Positions 17,657 to 27,046 of a DNA stretch of 64,000 nt are shown here, one piece after another (the stretch's first letter is position 1; each line of letters starts with the position of its first letter). Below the pieces are notes generated by a model. The model was not told where the DNA came from. It worked only from the letters and a program-made list of their open reading frames with translations, and did no database searches. The stretch comes from JAAYDS01 sp012729155 (GTDB taxonomy: Bacteria; Chloroflexota; Anaerolineae; UBA1429), in assembly GCA_036774405.1 (NCBI GenBank), contig DAIPBO010000007.1:68967-132966 (forward strand), read 5' to 3'. The position numbers were made by a program, and so were the translations under genes.

Positions 17657-18103
17657 ATGGTCGACAGCTGCCCGTTCTGTGCGGCCTCGCTAGATGGCAT
17701 AGCCTTTTTCGAGGCCTATGGCTGTCTTGCCATCGTCAACCTGGCGCCCATTGTGCTCGGCCATAGCTTGGTGGTGCCAAAGCGACACGTATCGCGACTC
17801 GCTGATCTCAGCGAAGGCGAATGCCGCGACCTGTTCGCTGCAACCCAGCGTACCGCACTGCTCTTGATGACCATATACAAAGCCGATGGCATCGACATCT
17901 CGCTGCAAGACGGCGCTTCGGCGGGTCAAACGGTTGGTCACCTTCACGTGCACGCGATCCCACGGCGCCCTCGCGACCTGGAACGCCCCGGCGCATGGTA
18001 TGACCGGCTGATTGACAGCCACCGTCGGCGCCGCCGGACAGGCGCCGAGATGCTCGCTGAGGCCGCCATGCTGCGCGCACGACGAACTGAGCTCGGTCTG
18101 TAG
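17657..18103 (+). CDS. HIT family nucleotide-binding hydrolase
   Basis: 148 residues. The catalytic histidine triad is at H95, H97 and H99 (VGHLHVHAIPR), preceded by the helix carrying QDGASAGQ. CPFC at residues 5-8 begins a possible zinc site with later His residues. HIT hydrolases cleave nucleoside phosphoramidates, dinucleoside polyphosphates or AMP adducts. It starts 9 bases after the adaptor gene, likely on the same mRNA by position only, and ends before a bidirectional hairpin. Confidence 0.93.
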   Translation: MVDSCPFCAASLDGIAFFEAYGCLAIVNLAPIVLGHSLVVPKRHVSRLADLSEGECRDLFAATQRTALLLMTIYKADGIDISLQDGASAGQTVGHLHVHAIPRRPRDLERPGAWYDRLIDSHRRRRRTGAEMLAEAAMLRARRTELGL

Positions 18104-18110
18104 AGTAGAC

Positions 18111-18136
18111 AGAGGGCGGCCGATGGGCCGCCCTCT
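18111..18136. terminator. bidirectional hairpin terminator between converging genes
   Basis: A perfect 11-bp stem AGAGGGCGGCC / GGCCGCCCTCT with a GATG loop, sitting between the HIT gene and the converging oxidoreductase gene. Confidence 0.75.
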
Positions 18137-18161
18137 CAATAACCGCTGTGTTGTCTTTGCC

Positions 18162-19307
18162 CTACAGCTTGACCCAACCGCCCTCACGGCTACTCCGCAA
18201 GATCGCCTCGCAAACGGCTACCTCACGGTGTCCATCGGCAAATGTGGGGAAGGGGCGCGGAGCCGACATGTCACCGGCGCTTACATAGTCGTAGAACGAC
18301 TTGAAGGCCTGCTTCATCGTGTCAGGAAAGCCCTCGTTATGCCCGCCCGGATAAGTGATCGCCTGGCGCGCTGCCTCAGACACCAGCCCCGGGTCGCGTA
18401 ACAACACCTCGTTAGGCTTGTCACGGCGGCCGATCCACAGCTGGTTGGGGCTCTCAGAGTCAAAGGCCAGCGCCAGCTTTGAGCCGGCAATCTCATAGCG
18501 CAGGCAGTTCTTGCGCCCGGCGGTCACCTGTGAGACCCAAAGGCATCCAACCGCGCCGCCTTCAAAGCGGATCATCACGCAGCCATAGTCCTCTGTATTG
18601 ATCTCGACGTCCTCGGTGGGCACGACCTGCGTCACTTTGCCACTGAACGTCTCGACCTCGCCGGTGGGGCGCTTGCGCACAGGATGAACGATCTTGAGAT
18701 CGGCACAGACCGCCTCGATGTTGAGGCCCGTGATGGCGTGTACCAGGTCGATCCAGTGGGTGCCGATATCGGCGATGGCCCGAGACTGCCCGCCCTCTTT
18801 GGACACGACGCGCCAGTTATAGTCCGTATCGTAGAACAGCCAGTCTTGTACATAGCTGCCACACACCGAAAACACCTTGCCCACATCACCGCGCTGCACC
18901 ATGTCGCGGGCTTCGATGGAGAGCGGATAGTAGCGCAGGTTATAGTCGACCATGGCGCCCAGGCCGGTCTTTTCGGCGAGTTCCATCAACTCGGCGGTCT
19001 CTCTGGAGTTCATGGCCAGCGGCTTTTCACAGACGACGTGGCGATCTGCCAGCAACGCCGACTTGGCCATCGCATAGTGCAAAAAGTTCGGCGTGCACAG
19101 GTGCACCACCTGCACGTCGTCATCGGCCAGCACCTCGTCGAGCGTCTTGTAGGTCTTGGCGAGGCCCCAGAACGAGGCCACCTGCTCGGCCTTGGCCGTA
19201 TCCACGTCAGCGATGCCCACCACGTTGGCCCCGATGCGGCGCAGTGCTTCGATGTGCACCGGGCCGATAAAGCCAGTGCCGATGACAGCGGTGCCCAAGT
19301 TATACAT
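18162..19307 (-). CDS. Gfo/Idh/MocA family oxidoreductase (third member)
   Basis: 381 residues. Rossmann loop GTGFIGPVH near residue 10, EKPLAMN near 95 and SRAIADIGTHWIDLVHAI near 182, which holds the catalytic Asp-x-Gly-x-His-x-x-Asp pattern in full. It has a complete active site, unlike the 14843 gene. It lies downstream of GH116 and GH127 glycosidases on the same strand, which suggests it works on sugars they release, although it also has its own promoter. ATG 19307 has AAAGGAGGAC just upstream. Confidence 0.93.
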   Translation of the reverse strand: MYNLGTAVIGTGFIGPVHIEALRRIGANVVGIADVDTAKAEQVASFWGLAKTYKTLDEVLADDDVQVVHLCTPNFLHYAMAKSALLADRHVVCEKPLAMNSRETAELMELAEKTGLGAMVDYNLRYYPLSIEARDMVQRGDVGKVFSVCGSYVQDWLFYDTDYNWRVVSKEGGQSRAIADIGTHWIDLVHAITGLNIEAVCADLKIVHPVRKRPTGEVETFSGKVTQVVPTEDVEINTEDYGCVMIRFEGGAVGCLWVSQVTAGRKNCLRYEIAGSKLALAFDSESPNQLWIGRRDKPNEVLLRDPGLVSEAARQAITYPGGHNEGFPDTMKQAFKSFYDYVSAGDMSAPRPFPTFADGHREVAVCEAILRSSREGGWVKL

Positions 19308-19345
19308 TGCGTCCTCCTTTTTTGGCTTTCAGCTATACGTCCACG

Positions 19346-19374
19346 ATGGTAAAGAGACGCCTCCAACGTGTCAA
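19346..19374 (-). promoter_or_regulatory. promoter of the third Gfo/Idh/MocA gene
   Basis: Minus strand TTGACA (19374-19369), 17 bases, TACCAT (19351-19346). The -35 box overlaps the stop codon of the GH116 gene. The same TACCAT -10 is used by the GH127 promoter. Confidence 0.6.
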
Positions 19375-21977
19375 GCGGGCATAGAGGTCAACTCGACGCA
19401 CTCTCCCGCGGCAAGACGCACCCCTGGCGCAAAGTATGCCCAGACGGTGTCGCCCTCGGCCGCCAATTCGCACGTGACCACTTCTGAACCCTTCCTCGCA
19501 AGAGCCTCAACGGGCAGCCGCCCGGCTGGAACACCTAAACGCTCGAGCCTCAGCTCGCCATAGGCCACCTCGAGGCGCACGCCTTGCGGCCCCTGACGAT
19601 AGAGTCCCCATGCTCCATCGACCGACCAAAAGCAGGCCACCCCTCCCTCGCGCTCGACGCGAGGCGCAAACGACAACCAGCCGGGCCCGTACTGCGCGCC
19701 GCTGAGGGCCGTCACCAACGACCACGACGCCAGCGAGCGGGCATAATGGCTGCCGCACTCGAACTCGTTCCAGGGATTGCGTCTGGCGCCGTCGTGTCGT
19801 GCTCGCATACCTCTGACGATCGCCAGCCCTTGTTCGACAAAGCCCTCATAGATTAGATGGGCGGCGACCTGGTACTCGATGCCGCACCACACTTCATCCG
19901 AGTACACAAAGGGCAACGCCGGGCGGCCCCCCTTTGGCCAAGTGCACAACAGCAGCCCTTGCTCATCATTGAGGACATAGATCCGTTGGGGGTTGGCGTG
20001 TTCCCAAAAGTCAGTGCGCCAGTTGCACTCAAACACTGCCTTGATAGCACTCTTGATCTGCACGGGGCTGAGCAGGTAGCCCAGGCCCGCCAGATGGGCA
20101 AACCACTGACCGATGACCTGATCCGCCAGGCAGCCCTCGCCATACTGATACTTGGGTGCGTCAGCAGGATCGTACTTTTGCACATAGTACTCGCCATTGA
20201 ACAGCTCGCGCTCGATGCGCGCCCTGCCCCTCTCATAGACACGCTCATACTCGACCGCGTCCGCCTTATGGCCGAGGTGAAGCGCCATTTCAGCCCCAGC
20301 TTTGAGCGCCCCGAGGTAGAACGTGCCCATCATCGTGTTGGGCCCAACGAATTCGATATCGTAGGTGTTATGTTGAACACCCTCCATCACGCCATCGCGG
20401 TTGGGGTCCCACTGCTGCCAGGCATACTCCAGAGCGCGCTTGACGTCAGGCCACAGTCGTCGCAGCCAGGCATCGTCACCACACAGGCGCCAGTCGCGAT
20501 AGACCTTCATGATGCCGCCCATTTGCCCGTCGGCAGCGGCGTGAAACTCCCACGGGGGGCTGCCGAGCGGCAGCTGTAGCCGAAAGCCCATGCGGCCGTC
20601 TGGGCGCATGTTGTAGCGATAGTCGGCCTCGCGCAGCGAGCGCTCCAGATCGGGGAACAGAAAGGCCACCGTCTGAGCATAGTTCCAAACATGGGTGCAG
20701 CTGCCCTCGCAGCAGCCTGCATCGCCATGGCAGCCCTCCCAGCCGTAAAACGTGCCATCCTCCAGCCGCAGCACCGTAGGGCTGTGCAGGATGGATGCCT
20801 GGCTCGAGACAGCATCGAGGACATAGCTGGGCAGATCGGACGCGAACAGGGTATCGTGGAAGCGCATGGTCTCATCATGCAGACGTTCGGCATTGGTCGC
20901 ATAGTAGCGCGCCACGTCGAGGGCATCGCTCCATTGCGAAGCGTAGTAGTTGCGCCATGCGGGCGGCTGCCCGTCCGGCGAGCAAGCACCATCGCCCTCC
21001 CAGTACTTGGCCATATTGGGCCAGTGCCACGTGATGAGAAACGTCACGGCCCGCGTCTCGCCAGGCGCCAACATGCCCTGAGCGCCGAGCGTGCCTACGT
21101 CGCTCAGCCCGAGCGCCGAAGGTCCGTATTCGCGCTCAGGCAGAGCTCCGGTGGTGCTCAAGTGGTCCCAATAGTCGTGCATCATGTCATACCAGGCACC
21201 GCGGAGCCAATGCGTCTGGCAAAAGCCCGGTTCACAGGTGGTAGATAGCGCCAGCGTGCCAAATCGCGGCGAGTCCTCGGGCACCGTTGGGTTGGTCAGC
21301 AGCAGCGTGCGGAGCCCTTGCGATGTCACCTGACGGTTGACGTTGCCGCCCAGACCATTGTCACGGCCTGCCGCGGGCGAGGGATCACCCGTGCCGCCAA
21401 AACCGACGGGATTGAGCAGGTTGCCTGCCACAGTGACGGCCGTTGGGAGCTCTGTGCGGTTGGTCAAGCGATAGGTCAGCACGGCGATGGGCAGCCCCGA
21501 GTCGTCGGCGTTCATGGGGATGAACGGGCTATAGGCCTCGAGCTCGACCTCGACCGGCATGGCGGGATCGCTAAACGACACCCAGGCGAACGGAAACTCG
21601 CCCCTGAAGCGCACCTGACGCATATGCGGCAGACCTGAGCCATCCAACCGCGTGACGCCAAAGCCAACGCCGCCGAAATGGGTGCGGCCAGAGCCGCTGT
21701 ACGGCGGCACTGGCGGGCCCTGCAGCACGCGCGTCACCCCCTCACCACCCTCGGGTTGGGCCCAGAGCGCAAAGAAGGTGTAAGGCAACAGACTGCCCTT
21801 GTTAGGTCGATTGTAGATCTCCCAGTCGACGAGACTGCCCCTACCAGTAAGCGACACGCAGCCTGTGCCGATGCCACCGAGCGGGAAAGCAATCTCGCGC
21901 AGCTGCTCGCCAGAGTAGTCGAGCCGCTTGCGCCAGTCGTACAACTGATCGCGGGTAAAAAACGCCGCTTTGGTCAT
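19371..21977 (-). CDS. GH116 family glycosidase (glucosylceramidase/beta-glucosidase type)
   Basis: 868 residues, comprising the GBA2_N beta-sandwich (about 20-330) and a DUF608 (alpha/alpha)6 barrel. The nucleophile glutamate is E532 in MEGVQHNTYD; the acid/base aspartate is in GCLADQVIGQWF further on. GH116 enzymes hydrolyse beta-glucosides or beta-xylosides with retention. There is no signal peptide, so the enzyme acts inside the cell. ATG 21977 is chosen because AAGGAG is 8 bases away; the frame is open 14 codons further upstream into the GH127 gene. Expressed after the GH127 gene (35-base gap), so both probably act in one breakdown path. Confidence 0.93.
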   Translation of the reverse strand: MTKAAFFTRDQLYDWRKRLDYSGEQLREIAFPLGGIGTGCVSLTGRGSLVDWEIYNRPNKGSLLPYTFFALWAQPEGGEGVTRVLQGPPVPPYSGSGRTHFGGVGFGVTRLDGSGLPHMRQVRFRGEFPFAWVSFSDPAMPVEVELEAYSPFIPMNADDSGLPIAVLTYRLTNRTELPTAVTVAGNLLNPVGFGGTGDPSPAAGRDNGLGGNVNRQVTSQGLRTLLLTNPTVPEDSPRFGTLALSTTCEPGFCQTHWLRGAWYDMMHDYWDHLSTTGALPEREYGPSALGLSDVGTLGAQGMLAPGETRAVTFLITWHWPNMAKYWEGDGACSPDGQPPAWRNYYASQWSDALDVARYYATNAERLHDETMRFHDTLFASDLPSYVLDAVSSQASILHSPTVLRLEDGTFYGWEGCHGDAGCCEGSCTHVWNYAQTVAFLFPDLERSLREADYRYNMRPDGRMGFRLQLPLGSPPWEFHAAADGQMGGIMKVYRDWRLCGDDAWLRRLWPDVKRALEYAWQQWDPNRDGVMEGVQHNTYDIEFVGPNTMMGTFYLGALKAGAEMALHLGHKADAVEYERVYERGRARIERELFNGEYYVQKYDPADAPKYQYGEGCLADQVIGQWFAHLAGLGYLLSPVQIKSAIKAVFECNWRTDFWEHANPQRIYVLNDEQGLLLCTWPKGGRPALPFVYSDEVWCGIEYQVAAHLIYEGFVEQGLAIVRGMRARHDGARRNPWNEFECGSHYARSLASWSLVTALSGAQYGPGWLSFAPRVEREGGVACFWSVDGAWGLYRQGPQGVRLEVAYGELRLERLGVPAGRLPVEALARKGSEVVTCELAAEGDTVWAYFAPGVRLAAGECVELTSMPA

Positions 21978-22012
21978 GATGCTGCTCCTTATGGATAGCC
22001 GCGTATCGGGCC

Positions 22013-23947
22013 TCAGCACTCGCGCGTCCAGACGGCCATCTCGCCAGGTGTCCGGTTGGCCCAGGCAAAGTAGGGCACGGCTTTGAGAAGCACGGGCTCG
22101 GTGCCCGGTGCGTCAGTTCGATACAGCTCATCACCCCAGGCAGCCGTGCTCTCACGCAGCCCTTCTCCGGTGATGGTCACCACCCCACCGGCCAGCTCGG
22201 CATCCCAGTCTACGTGCAAAGCGGCATCTCGCGGCAGCAACAGGCCATACAGCGCTTTGCCGTTATCCACCTCTTCAAAACAGTAAACGACAGGACCACG
22301 CTGGAGCGCTACCTTGCCAACCGTTTCACGCGATAGAGGGTGCGCACGCAAACGCTCGACTGGCATAGCCAACGAGAGAACCACCGTGTCGCCGCTCTGC
22401 CACGTGCGGCGCAAGAGCACATAGCCGTCGCTCAGTAGAGGCTCGATGGCCACCTCGCGGCCGTTGACGCTGATCTGCATATCACGGCACCAACCCGGGT
22501 AGCGCAGCGCTAACGTCCAGTCTGCCGGCCCGTCGGCTTGAAGACTCAACGTTACGTCGCCCTTCCACGGGTAGGCCGTGGCCTGAGATAGCGCGATGCG
22601 CCGCCCTGCCACGGCGAGCTCTGCGGTGCTCTGGGCGTAGAGGTGCACATAGACGGCGTCCGCAGTCTGCCCATAGATGTACTGCCCCAGTGAAGCGATC
22701 AGGCGCGCAATGTTCATCGGGCAGCACGAACAGTCGTACCATTCCTTGCGCTGTGGCGTCAGATCGGTGCGGTAGCGCAGATCGGGGCGGTACTGCTGAT
22801 GCTCCCAGTCCATCAACAACGGGTTCGAGTAAAAGAAGCGGTCGCCAGCCAGAGAAACCCCGCTGATGGTGCCATTGTACAGCGCACGTTCCATCACATC
22901 GGCATAGACACCCCTGGGCTCGATCTGCAACATGCGATGCGCCCAGAGCACGAGCCCGATGGATGCGCAGGTCTCGGCATAGGCCACCTCGTTGGGCAGA
23001 TCATAGTCCACGGTAAACCGCTCGCCCCAGCTCAGCGAGCCGATGCCGCCGGTGACGTACATGCGCCGCTGAGTCACATTGTGCCACAGCGTCTTGCAGG
23101 CTTCATACAGCGACGCATCGCCCGTCTCGCGGGCCACATCGGCCATGCCCGAGTAGAGATACATGGCGCGCACAGCGTGGCCTTCAGCCGTAGTCTGCTC
23201 GCGCACGGGGAGATGAGCCTGACAATAGTCATAGCCACCGCCATGATAGTCCTTGACCGGATCCTCGCCGCGGGCCTCAGCCTCAATATCATAGTAGTGA
23301 GGCAGCGTGCCGCGCTCGTCGATAAAGAACTTGCTCAAAGCCAGATAGCGCTCTTCGCCTGTGACCTGATACAATTTGACCAGCGCCAGTTCGATCTCTT
23401 CATGCCCAGGATAGCCGCGTTTTCGACCAGGCGCAGGGCCAAACACGTTGTCAATGTAATCGGCGTAGCGCCTCATGATACCAAGAAAACGGTCTTTGCC
23501 CGTGGCCTGGTAGTAGGCGACGGCCGCTTCGATCAGGTGCCCGGCGCAGTAGAGCTCGTGCCGATCTCGCAGGTTCGTCCAGCGGTTGTCGGGTTCGACT
23601 ACCTGATAGTGCGAATTGAGGTAGCCATCGTCTCCCTGCGCCGCGGCCATGAGATCGACGACACTGTCAACCAGAGACTCGAGCTCGCTGTCGGGCACCT
23701 TGGTCAGGCTGTAGGCCGCAGCTTCAATCCATTTGGCTACGTCCGAGTCCCAGAAGATATGTGGGGGATTCGGATCCCCCGGTCTCCACTCAAGCTTGAG
23801 CGCGTCGATCCGACCTGTCTCGCTGCAGCGCTGGTACTCGAGGGGAATGGTAACGCGGCGGTTCACCTCGAGCCGCTGGGCCCAGAAACCACCCTCGATA
23901 CCCACCTGCTTTAAGGGAACCGGTCGCAAGTTGGCTGGCTGTCCCAT
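22013..23947 (-). CDS. GH127 family glycosidase (beta-L-arabinofuranosidase type)
   Basis: 644 residues, a typical length for GH127. The zinc-thiolate centre is present: E325 and C327 in YAETCAS, C408 and C409 in CSCCPMNIAR (one is the unusual cysteine nucleophile), and E309 in GERF at the spacing expected for the acid/base residue. These enzymes release beta-L-arabinofuranose from plant glycoproteins; some relatives act on other sugars. There is no signal peptide, so substrates must be imported. ATG 23947 follows GGGAGG; the open frame extends to 24130 but overlaps the uvrA promoter. It leads the GH127-GH116-oxidoreductase block. Confidence 0.93.
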   Translation of the reverse strand: MGQPANLRPVPLKQVGIEGGFWAQRLEVNRRVTIPLEYQRCSETGRIDALKLEWRPGDPNPPHIFWDSDVAKWIEAAAYSLTKVPDSELESLVDSVVDLMAAAQGDDGYLNSHYQVVEPDNRWTNLRDRHELYCAGHLIEAAVAYYQATGKDRFLGIMRRYADYIDNVFGPAPGRKRGYPGHEEIELALVKLYQVTGEERYLALSKFFIDERGTLPHYYDIEAEARGEDPVKDYHGGGYDYCQAHLPVREQTTAEGHAVRAMYLYSGMADVARETGDASLYEACKTLWHNVTQRRMYVTGGIGSLSWGERFTVDYDLPNEVAYAETCASIGLVLWAHRMLQIEPRGVYADVMERALYNGTISGVSLAGDRFFYSNPLLMDWEHQQYRPDLRYRTDLTPQRKEWYDCSCCPMNIARLIASLGQYIYGQTADAVYVHLYAQSTAELAVAGRRIALSQATAYPWKGDVTLSLQADGPADWTLALRYPGWCRDMQISVNGREVAIEPLLSDGYVLLRRTWQSGDTVVLSLAMPVERLRAHPLSRETVGKVALQRGPVVYCFEEVDNGKALYGLLLPRDAALHVDWDAELAGGVVTITGEGLRESTAAWGDELYRTDAPGTEPVLLKAVPYFAWANRTPGEMAVWTREC

Positions 23948-23980
23948 GATCTCTCGCCTCCCTGTCAGTCGTTCGGGTAG

Positions 23981-24009
23981 ATGGTATGCGCTGCTGAGCT
24001 TTGCCGCAA
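23981..24009 (-). promoter_or_regulatory. promoter of the GH127-GH116 block
   Basis: Minus strand TTGCGG (24009-24004), 17 bases, TACCAT (23986-23981), about 35 bases before the GH127 start. Confidence 0.5.
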
Positions 24010-24017
24010 GCAATGCC

Positions 24018-24046
24018 TTGCTGTAGACACAGAGTGGTGCTAGAAT
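24018..24046 (+). promoter_or_regulatory. promoter of uvrA
   Basis: TTGCTG (24018-24023), 17 bases, TAGAAT (24041-24046). The -10 box forms the left arm of a perfect palindrome. Confidence 0.55.
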
Positions 24047-24062
24047 GAGAACAAACATTCTA
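24041..24062. promoter_or_regulatory. candidate repressor operator over the uvrA -10/start region
   Basis: A perfect inverted repeat TAGAATG-8 bases-CATTCTA spans the -10 box and the predicted transcription start, an ideal place for a repressor. Since uvrA is an SOS gene in many bacteria, a LexA-like repressor is the first guess, but the sequence is not the GAAC-N4-GTTC or CTGT-N8-ACAG box I know. Confidence 0.5.
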
Positions 24063-24079
24063 TCCCCTTGCGAGGCATG

Positions 24080-26956
24080 ATGGACCCCGACTGCATCACT
24101 ATTCGCGGTGCTCGCGAGCACAACCTGCAAGACCTCGACGTTAGCATTCCGCGAAACCGGCTGGTTGTGATCACCGGCGTATCGGGCAGCGGCAAGTCAT
24201 CTTTGGCCTTTGACACACTCTATGCCGAGGGCCAGAGACGCTATGTCGAATCCCTCTCGGCCTATGCTCGTCAGTTCATCGCCCAGATGGAAAAACCCAA
24301 GGTCGACTATATCGGCGGATTGAGCCCCGCTATCGCCATCGAGCAAAAGGCCACGAGCCGTAACCCACGCTCGACGGTGGCCACCGTGACTGAGATCTAT
24401 GACTATTTGCGAGTGCTCTATGCACGTGTGGGGACGCCTCACTGCCCGCAGTGCGGCCGCGAGGTCAGCGCGCAGTCGACGCAAGAGATCGTCGCCCAAG
24501 TGGCAGCGCTCGCGCCTGGGCAGCGTCTGCAGTTGCTGGCCCCTCTGGCGCGCAACCGCAAGGGGGCCTTTCATGATGTGCTCAGCGATGCCAAGACACA
24601 AGGCTATGCTCGTGCTCGCATCGACGGCCAAGTCTACGAGCTCGAGGCATACCCCAAGCTCGACAAGAACCAACGGCACAACATCGAGCTAGTCATCGAC
24701 CGACTGACGGTGCCAGACGACGCTGCCACGCGCGATGACTTTGTGGCGCGACTGGCAGACTCGGTCGAGACGGCGCTCCAAGCTGGCGAGGGCATCGTCA
24801 TCGTCGACCGTGGTGATGACACCGAGTGGATGCTGTCGGATCAGAACGCCTGCCCTCATTGCGGCATCAGCTTTCCCCGTTTGGGCCCCGCGATGTTCAG
24901 CTTTAACTCGCCCTTGGGGATGTGCCCCGAGTGCAACGGTCTGGGCACTCGGCGCGAATTCGATCCCGCGCTGTTTGTCGTCGGCGAGCTATCGCTTAAC
25001 GATGGCGGCATGCGCCCATGGGGCGAGCTGCGGAAAAAGCGCGGCACAGGGATGTACATGGCCGCCGAGCAGATCACCAAGCACTTTGGCGCCGACATGG
25101 ACACGCCCTGGGAGCATCTGCCAGAGGCGTGCCAAGAGGCGCTGCTATACGGTGGCATCGAGGTGGCGTTTACGTGGGAGAACCGCCGTTCGCACGGTGA
25201 GTATCATGACATCTTTGAGGGCGAATACAACGCCGTGCGCCGGCGCTATCGCCAGACCCAGTCTGAGGGCATGAAGCGCTGGTACGAACAGTTCATGAGC
25301 GAGTTGCCCTGCTCGACCTGCCATGGGCACAGGCTGCGTCCCGAGAGCGCGGCCGTCACTGTGGGTGGGCACACGCTGATTGAGGTAACTTCATGGAGCA
25401 TTCTGCGCGCGCTAGACTGGGTCGCACAATTGATGGACGCGCAGAGCGGTGCGACGGTGCTCAACGAGGAGCAGCAGCAGATCGCAGCCGAGGTGCTCAA
25501 AGAGATCAAAGCGCGGCTGGAGTTCTTGCTGAACGTGGGCCTGCACTATCTGACGCTGGATCGCCCTGCCCCCACCCTGTCAGGCGGCGAAGGGCAGCGC
25601 ATCCGTCTCGCCAGCCAGATAGGGTGCGGCCTGGTGGGCGTGCTCTACATCCTCGATGAGCCCAGCATCGGGCTGCACCAGCGCGACAATCGCCGCCTGC
25701 TCGACACGCTGCAGCAGCTGCGAGACCTGGGCAACACCGTCGTTGTGGTCGAGCACGATGAAGAGACGATGCGCTCGGCCGACTATCTCATCGATCTGGG
25801 ACCAGGCGCGGGCGCCCAGGGCGGCAGACTGGTGGCCGCCGGCACCCCTGAGCAGGTAGCGTCCAATCCTGTATCGCTCACGGGCCAGTATTTGCGCCAC
25901 GAACTGCGAGTGTCGTCTCCGACGAGCCAGCGACGATCGCCCAACTCGCAGTGGTTGACTATCCGTGGGGCGGCCCAGCATAACCTGCGTGATATCGACG
26001 TACGGTTTCCGCTGGGGCTGCTGACGTGCATTACCGGCGTCTCGGGCAGCGGCAAATCCTCGCTGGTGTCTCAGACACTCTATCCCGCCCTGGCCCACCA
26101 CCTGCATCGCAGCCAGATACCGGTTGGGAAGCACCGCTGCATCGAGGGGCTCGAACATGTCGACAAAGTGATCAGCATCACCCAATCCCCCATCGGGCGT
26201 ACGCCCCGCTCGAACCCGGCCACCTATGTCGATGCTATGGGCGCGATCCGCGAGCTCTTTGCCAGAACCGGTGAGGCACGCGCCAGGGGCTATGGCCCGG
26301 GCCGCTTCTCATTCAACGTCAAGGGCGGTCGCTGTGAGGCCTGCCAGGGCTACGGTCTGCGGCGCGTCGAGATGCACTTTTTGCCCGACGTGTGGGTCAC
26401 CTGCAGCGTATGCCGAGGCATGCGGTTCAACCGCGAGACGCTGCAGATCCGTTGGAAGGGCAAGAGCATCGCCGACGTGCTCGACATGGACGTAGATCAG
26501 GCCTTGGGCTTCTTCGGGGCGATCCCCAGGATCAGCCGCATCTTGCAGACACTGTCGGATGTGGGGTTGGGCTATGTCAAGTTGGGGCAGAGCGCCACAA
26601 CACTCTCGGGGGGCGAGGCACAGCGCGTCAAGCTCGCCAAAGAGCTCGCTCGCCAGTCTACCGGCGACACACTGTACATTCTAGATGAGCCCACCACTGG
26701 ACTGCACTTTGCCGACATCCAGCACTTGTTGGACGTGTTGCACCGACTGACAGACGCAGGCAACACCGTGCTGGTCATCGAGCACAACCTGGATGTAATC
26801 AAGACTGCTGACTGGATCATTGACATGGGCCCCGAAGGCGGCGACGAGGGAGGGGTGGTCATCGCCGAGGGCTCGCCCGAAGAGGTGGCAATGATCACGA
26901 GCTCACACACAGGGAGCTTTTTGCGCCAGGTGCTGGCAGAGCAGATCGCTACCTAG
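24080..26956 (+). CDS. uvrA: excinuclease ABC subunit A
   Basis: 958 residues, close to the family norm of about 940. Two ABC ATPase halves: Walker A GVSGSGKSS (near residue 34, repeated near 655), signatures LSGGEGQRIRLA and LSGGEAQRVKLA, and Walker B LYILDEPS/T in both halves. Zinc cysteines appear as CPQCG, CPHC...CPEC in the insertion and C-x2-C...C-x2-C (CEAC, CSVC) in the second half. UvrA scans DNA for bulky lesions and loads UvrB. Start ATG 24080 lies 4 bases after GAGG; 24077 and TTG 24068 are in frame but too close. Followed by a strong shared terminator. Confidence 0.97.
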   Translation: MDPDCITIRGAREHNLQDLDVSIPRNRLVVITGVSGSGKSSLAFDTLYAEGQRRYVESLSAYARQFIAQMEKPKVDYIGGLSPAIAIEQKATSRNPRSTVATVTEIYDYLRVLYARVGTPHCPQCGREVSAQSTQEIVAQVAALAPGQRLQLLAPLARNRKGAFHDVLSDAKTQGYARARIDGQVYELEAYPKLDKNQRHNIELVIDRLTVPDDAATRDDFVARLADSVETALQAGEGIVIVDRGDDTEWMLSDQNACPHCGISFPRLGPAMFSFNSPLGMCPECNGLGTRREFDPALFVVGELSLNDGGMRPWGELRKKRGTGMYMAAEQITKHFGADMDTPWEHLPEACQEALLYGGIEVAFTWENRRSHGEYHDIFEGEYNAVRRRYRQTQSEGMKRWYEQFMSELPCSTCHGHRLRPESAAVTVGGHTLIEVTSWSILRALDWVAQLMDAQSGATVLNEEQQQIAAEVLKEIKARLEFLLNVGLHYLTLDRPAPTLSGGEGQRIRLASQIGCGLVGVLYILDEPSIGLHQRDNRRLLDTLQQLRDLGNTVVVVEHDEETMRSADYLIDLGPGAGAQGGRLVAAGTPEQVASNPVSLTGQYLRHELRVSSPTSQRRSPNSQWLTIRGAAQHNLRDIDVRFPLGLLTCITGVSGSGKSSLVSQTLYPALAHHLHRSQIPVGKHRCIEGLEHVDKVISITQSPIGRTPRSNPATYVDAMGAIRELFARTGEARARGYGPGRFSFNVKGGRCEACQGYGLRRVEMHFLPDVWVTCSVCRGMRFNRETLQIRWKGKSIADVLDMDVDQALGFFGAIPRISRILQTLSDVGLGYVKLGQSATTLSGGEAQRVKLAKELARQSTGDTLYILDEPTTGLHFADIQHLLDVLHRLTDAGNTVLVIEHNLDVIKTADWIIDMGPEGGDEGGVVIAEGSPEEVAMITSSHTGSFLRQVLAEQIAT

Positions 26957-26996
26957 CCGTGCAGACAATGTGATGCCTGCGACAGGCACACAAGAC

Positions 26997-27024
26997 ACAG
27001 GGGAGGCGAAAGCGCCTCCCCTGT
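26997..27024. terminator. bidirectional terminator between uvrA and fusA
   Basis: A perfect 12-bp stem ACAGGGGAGGCG / CGCCTCCCCTGT with an AAAG tetraloop, followed by TTTG on the plus side and TTGTG on the minus side. Confidence 0.85.
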
Positions 27025-27046
27025 TTGCTCGTCAGCCCCGGCCAGA

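Noticed and set aside
22799..23914. 371-codon open frame opposite GH127, and many similar antisense frames
   Set aside because: Composition and third-codon pattern follow the GH127 gene on the other strand; the translation has no family features.
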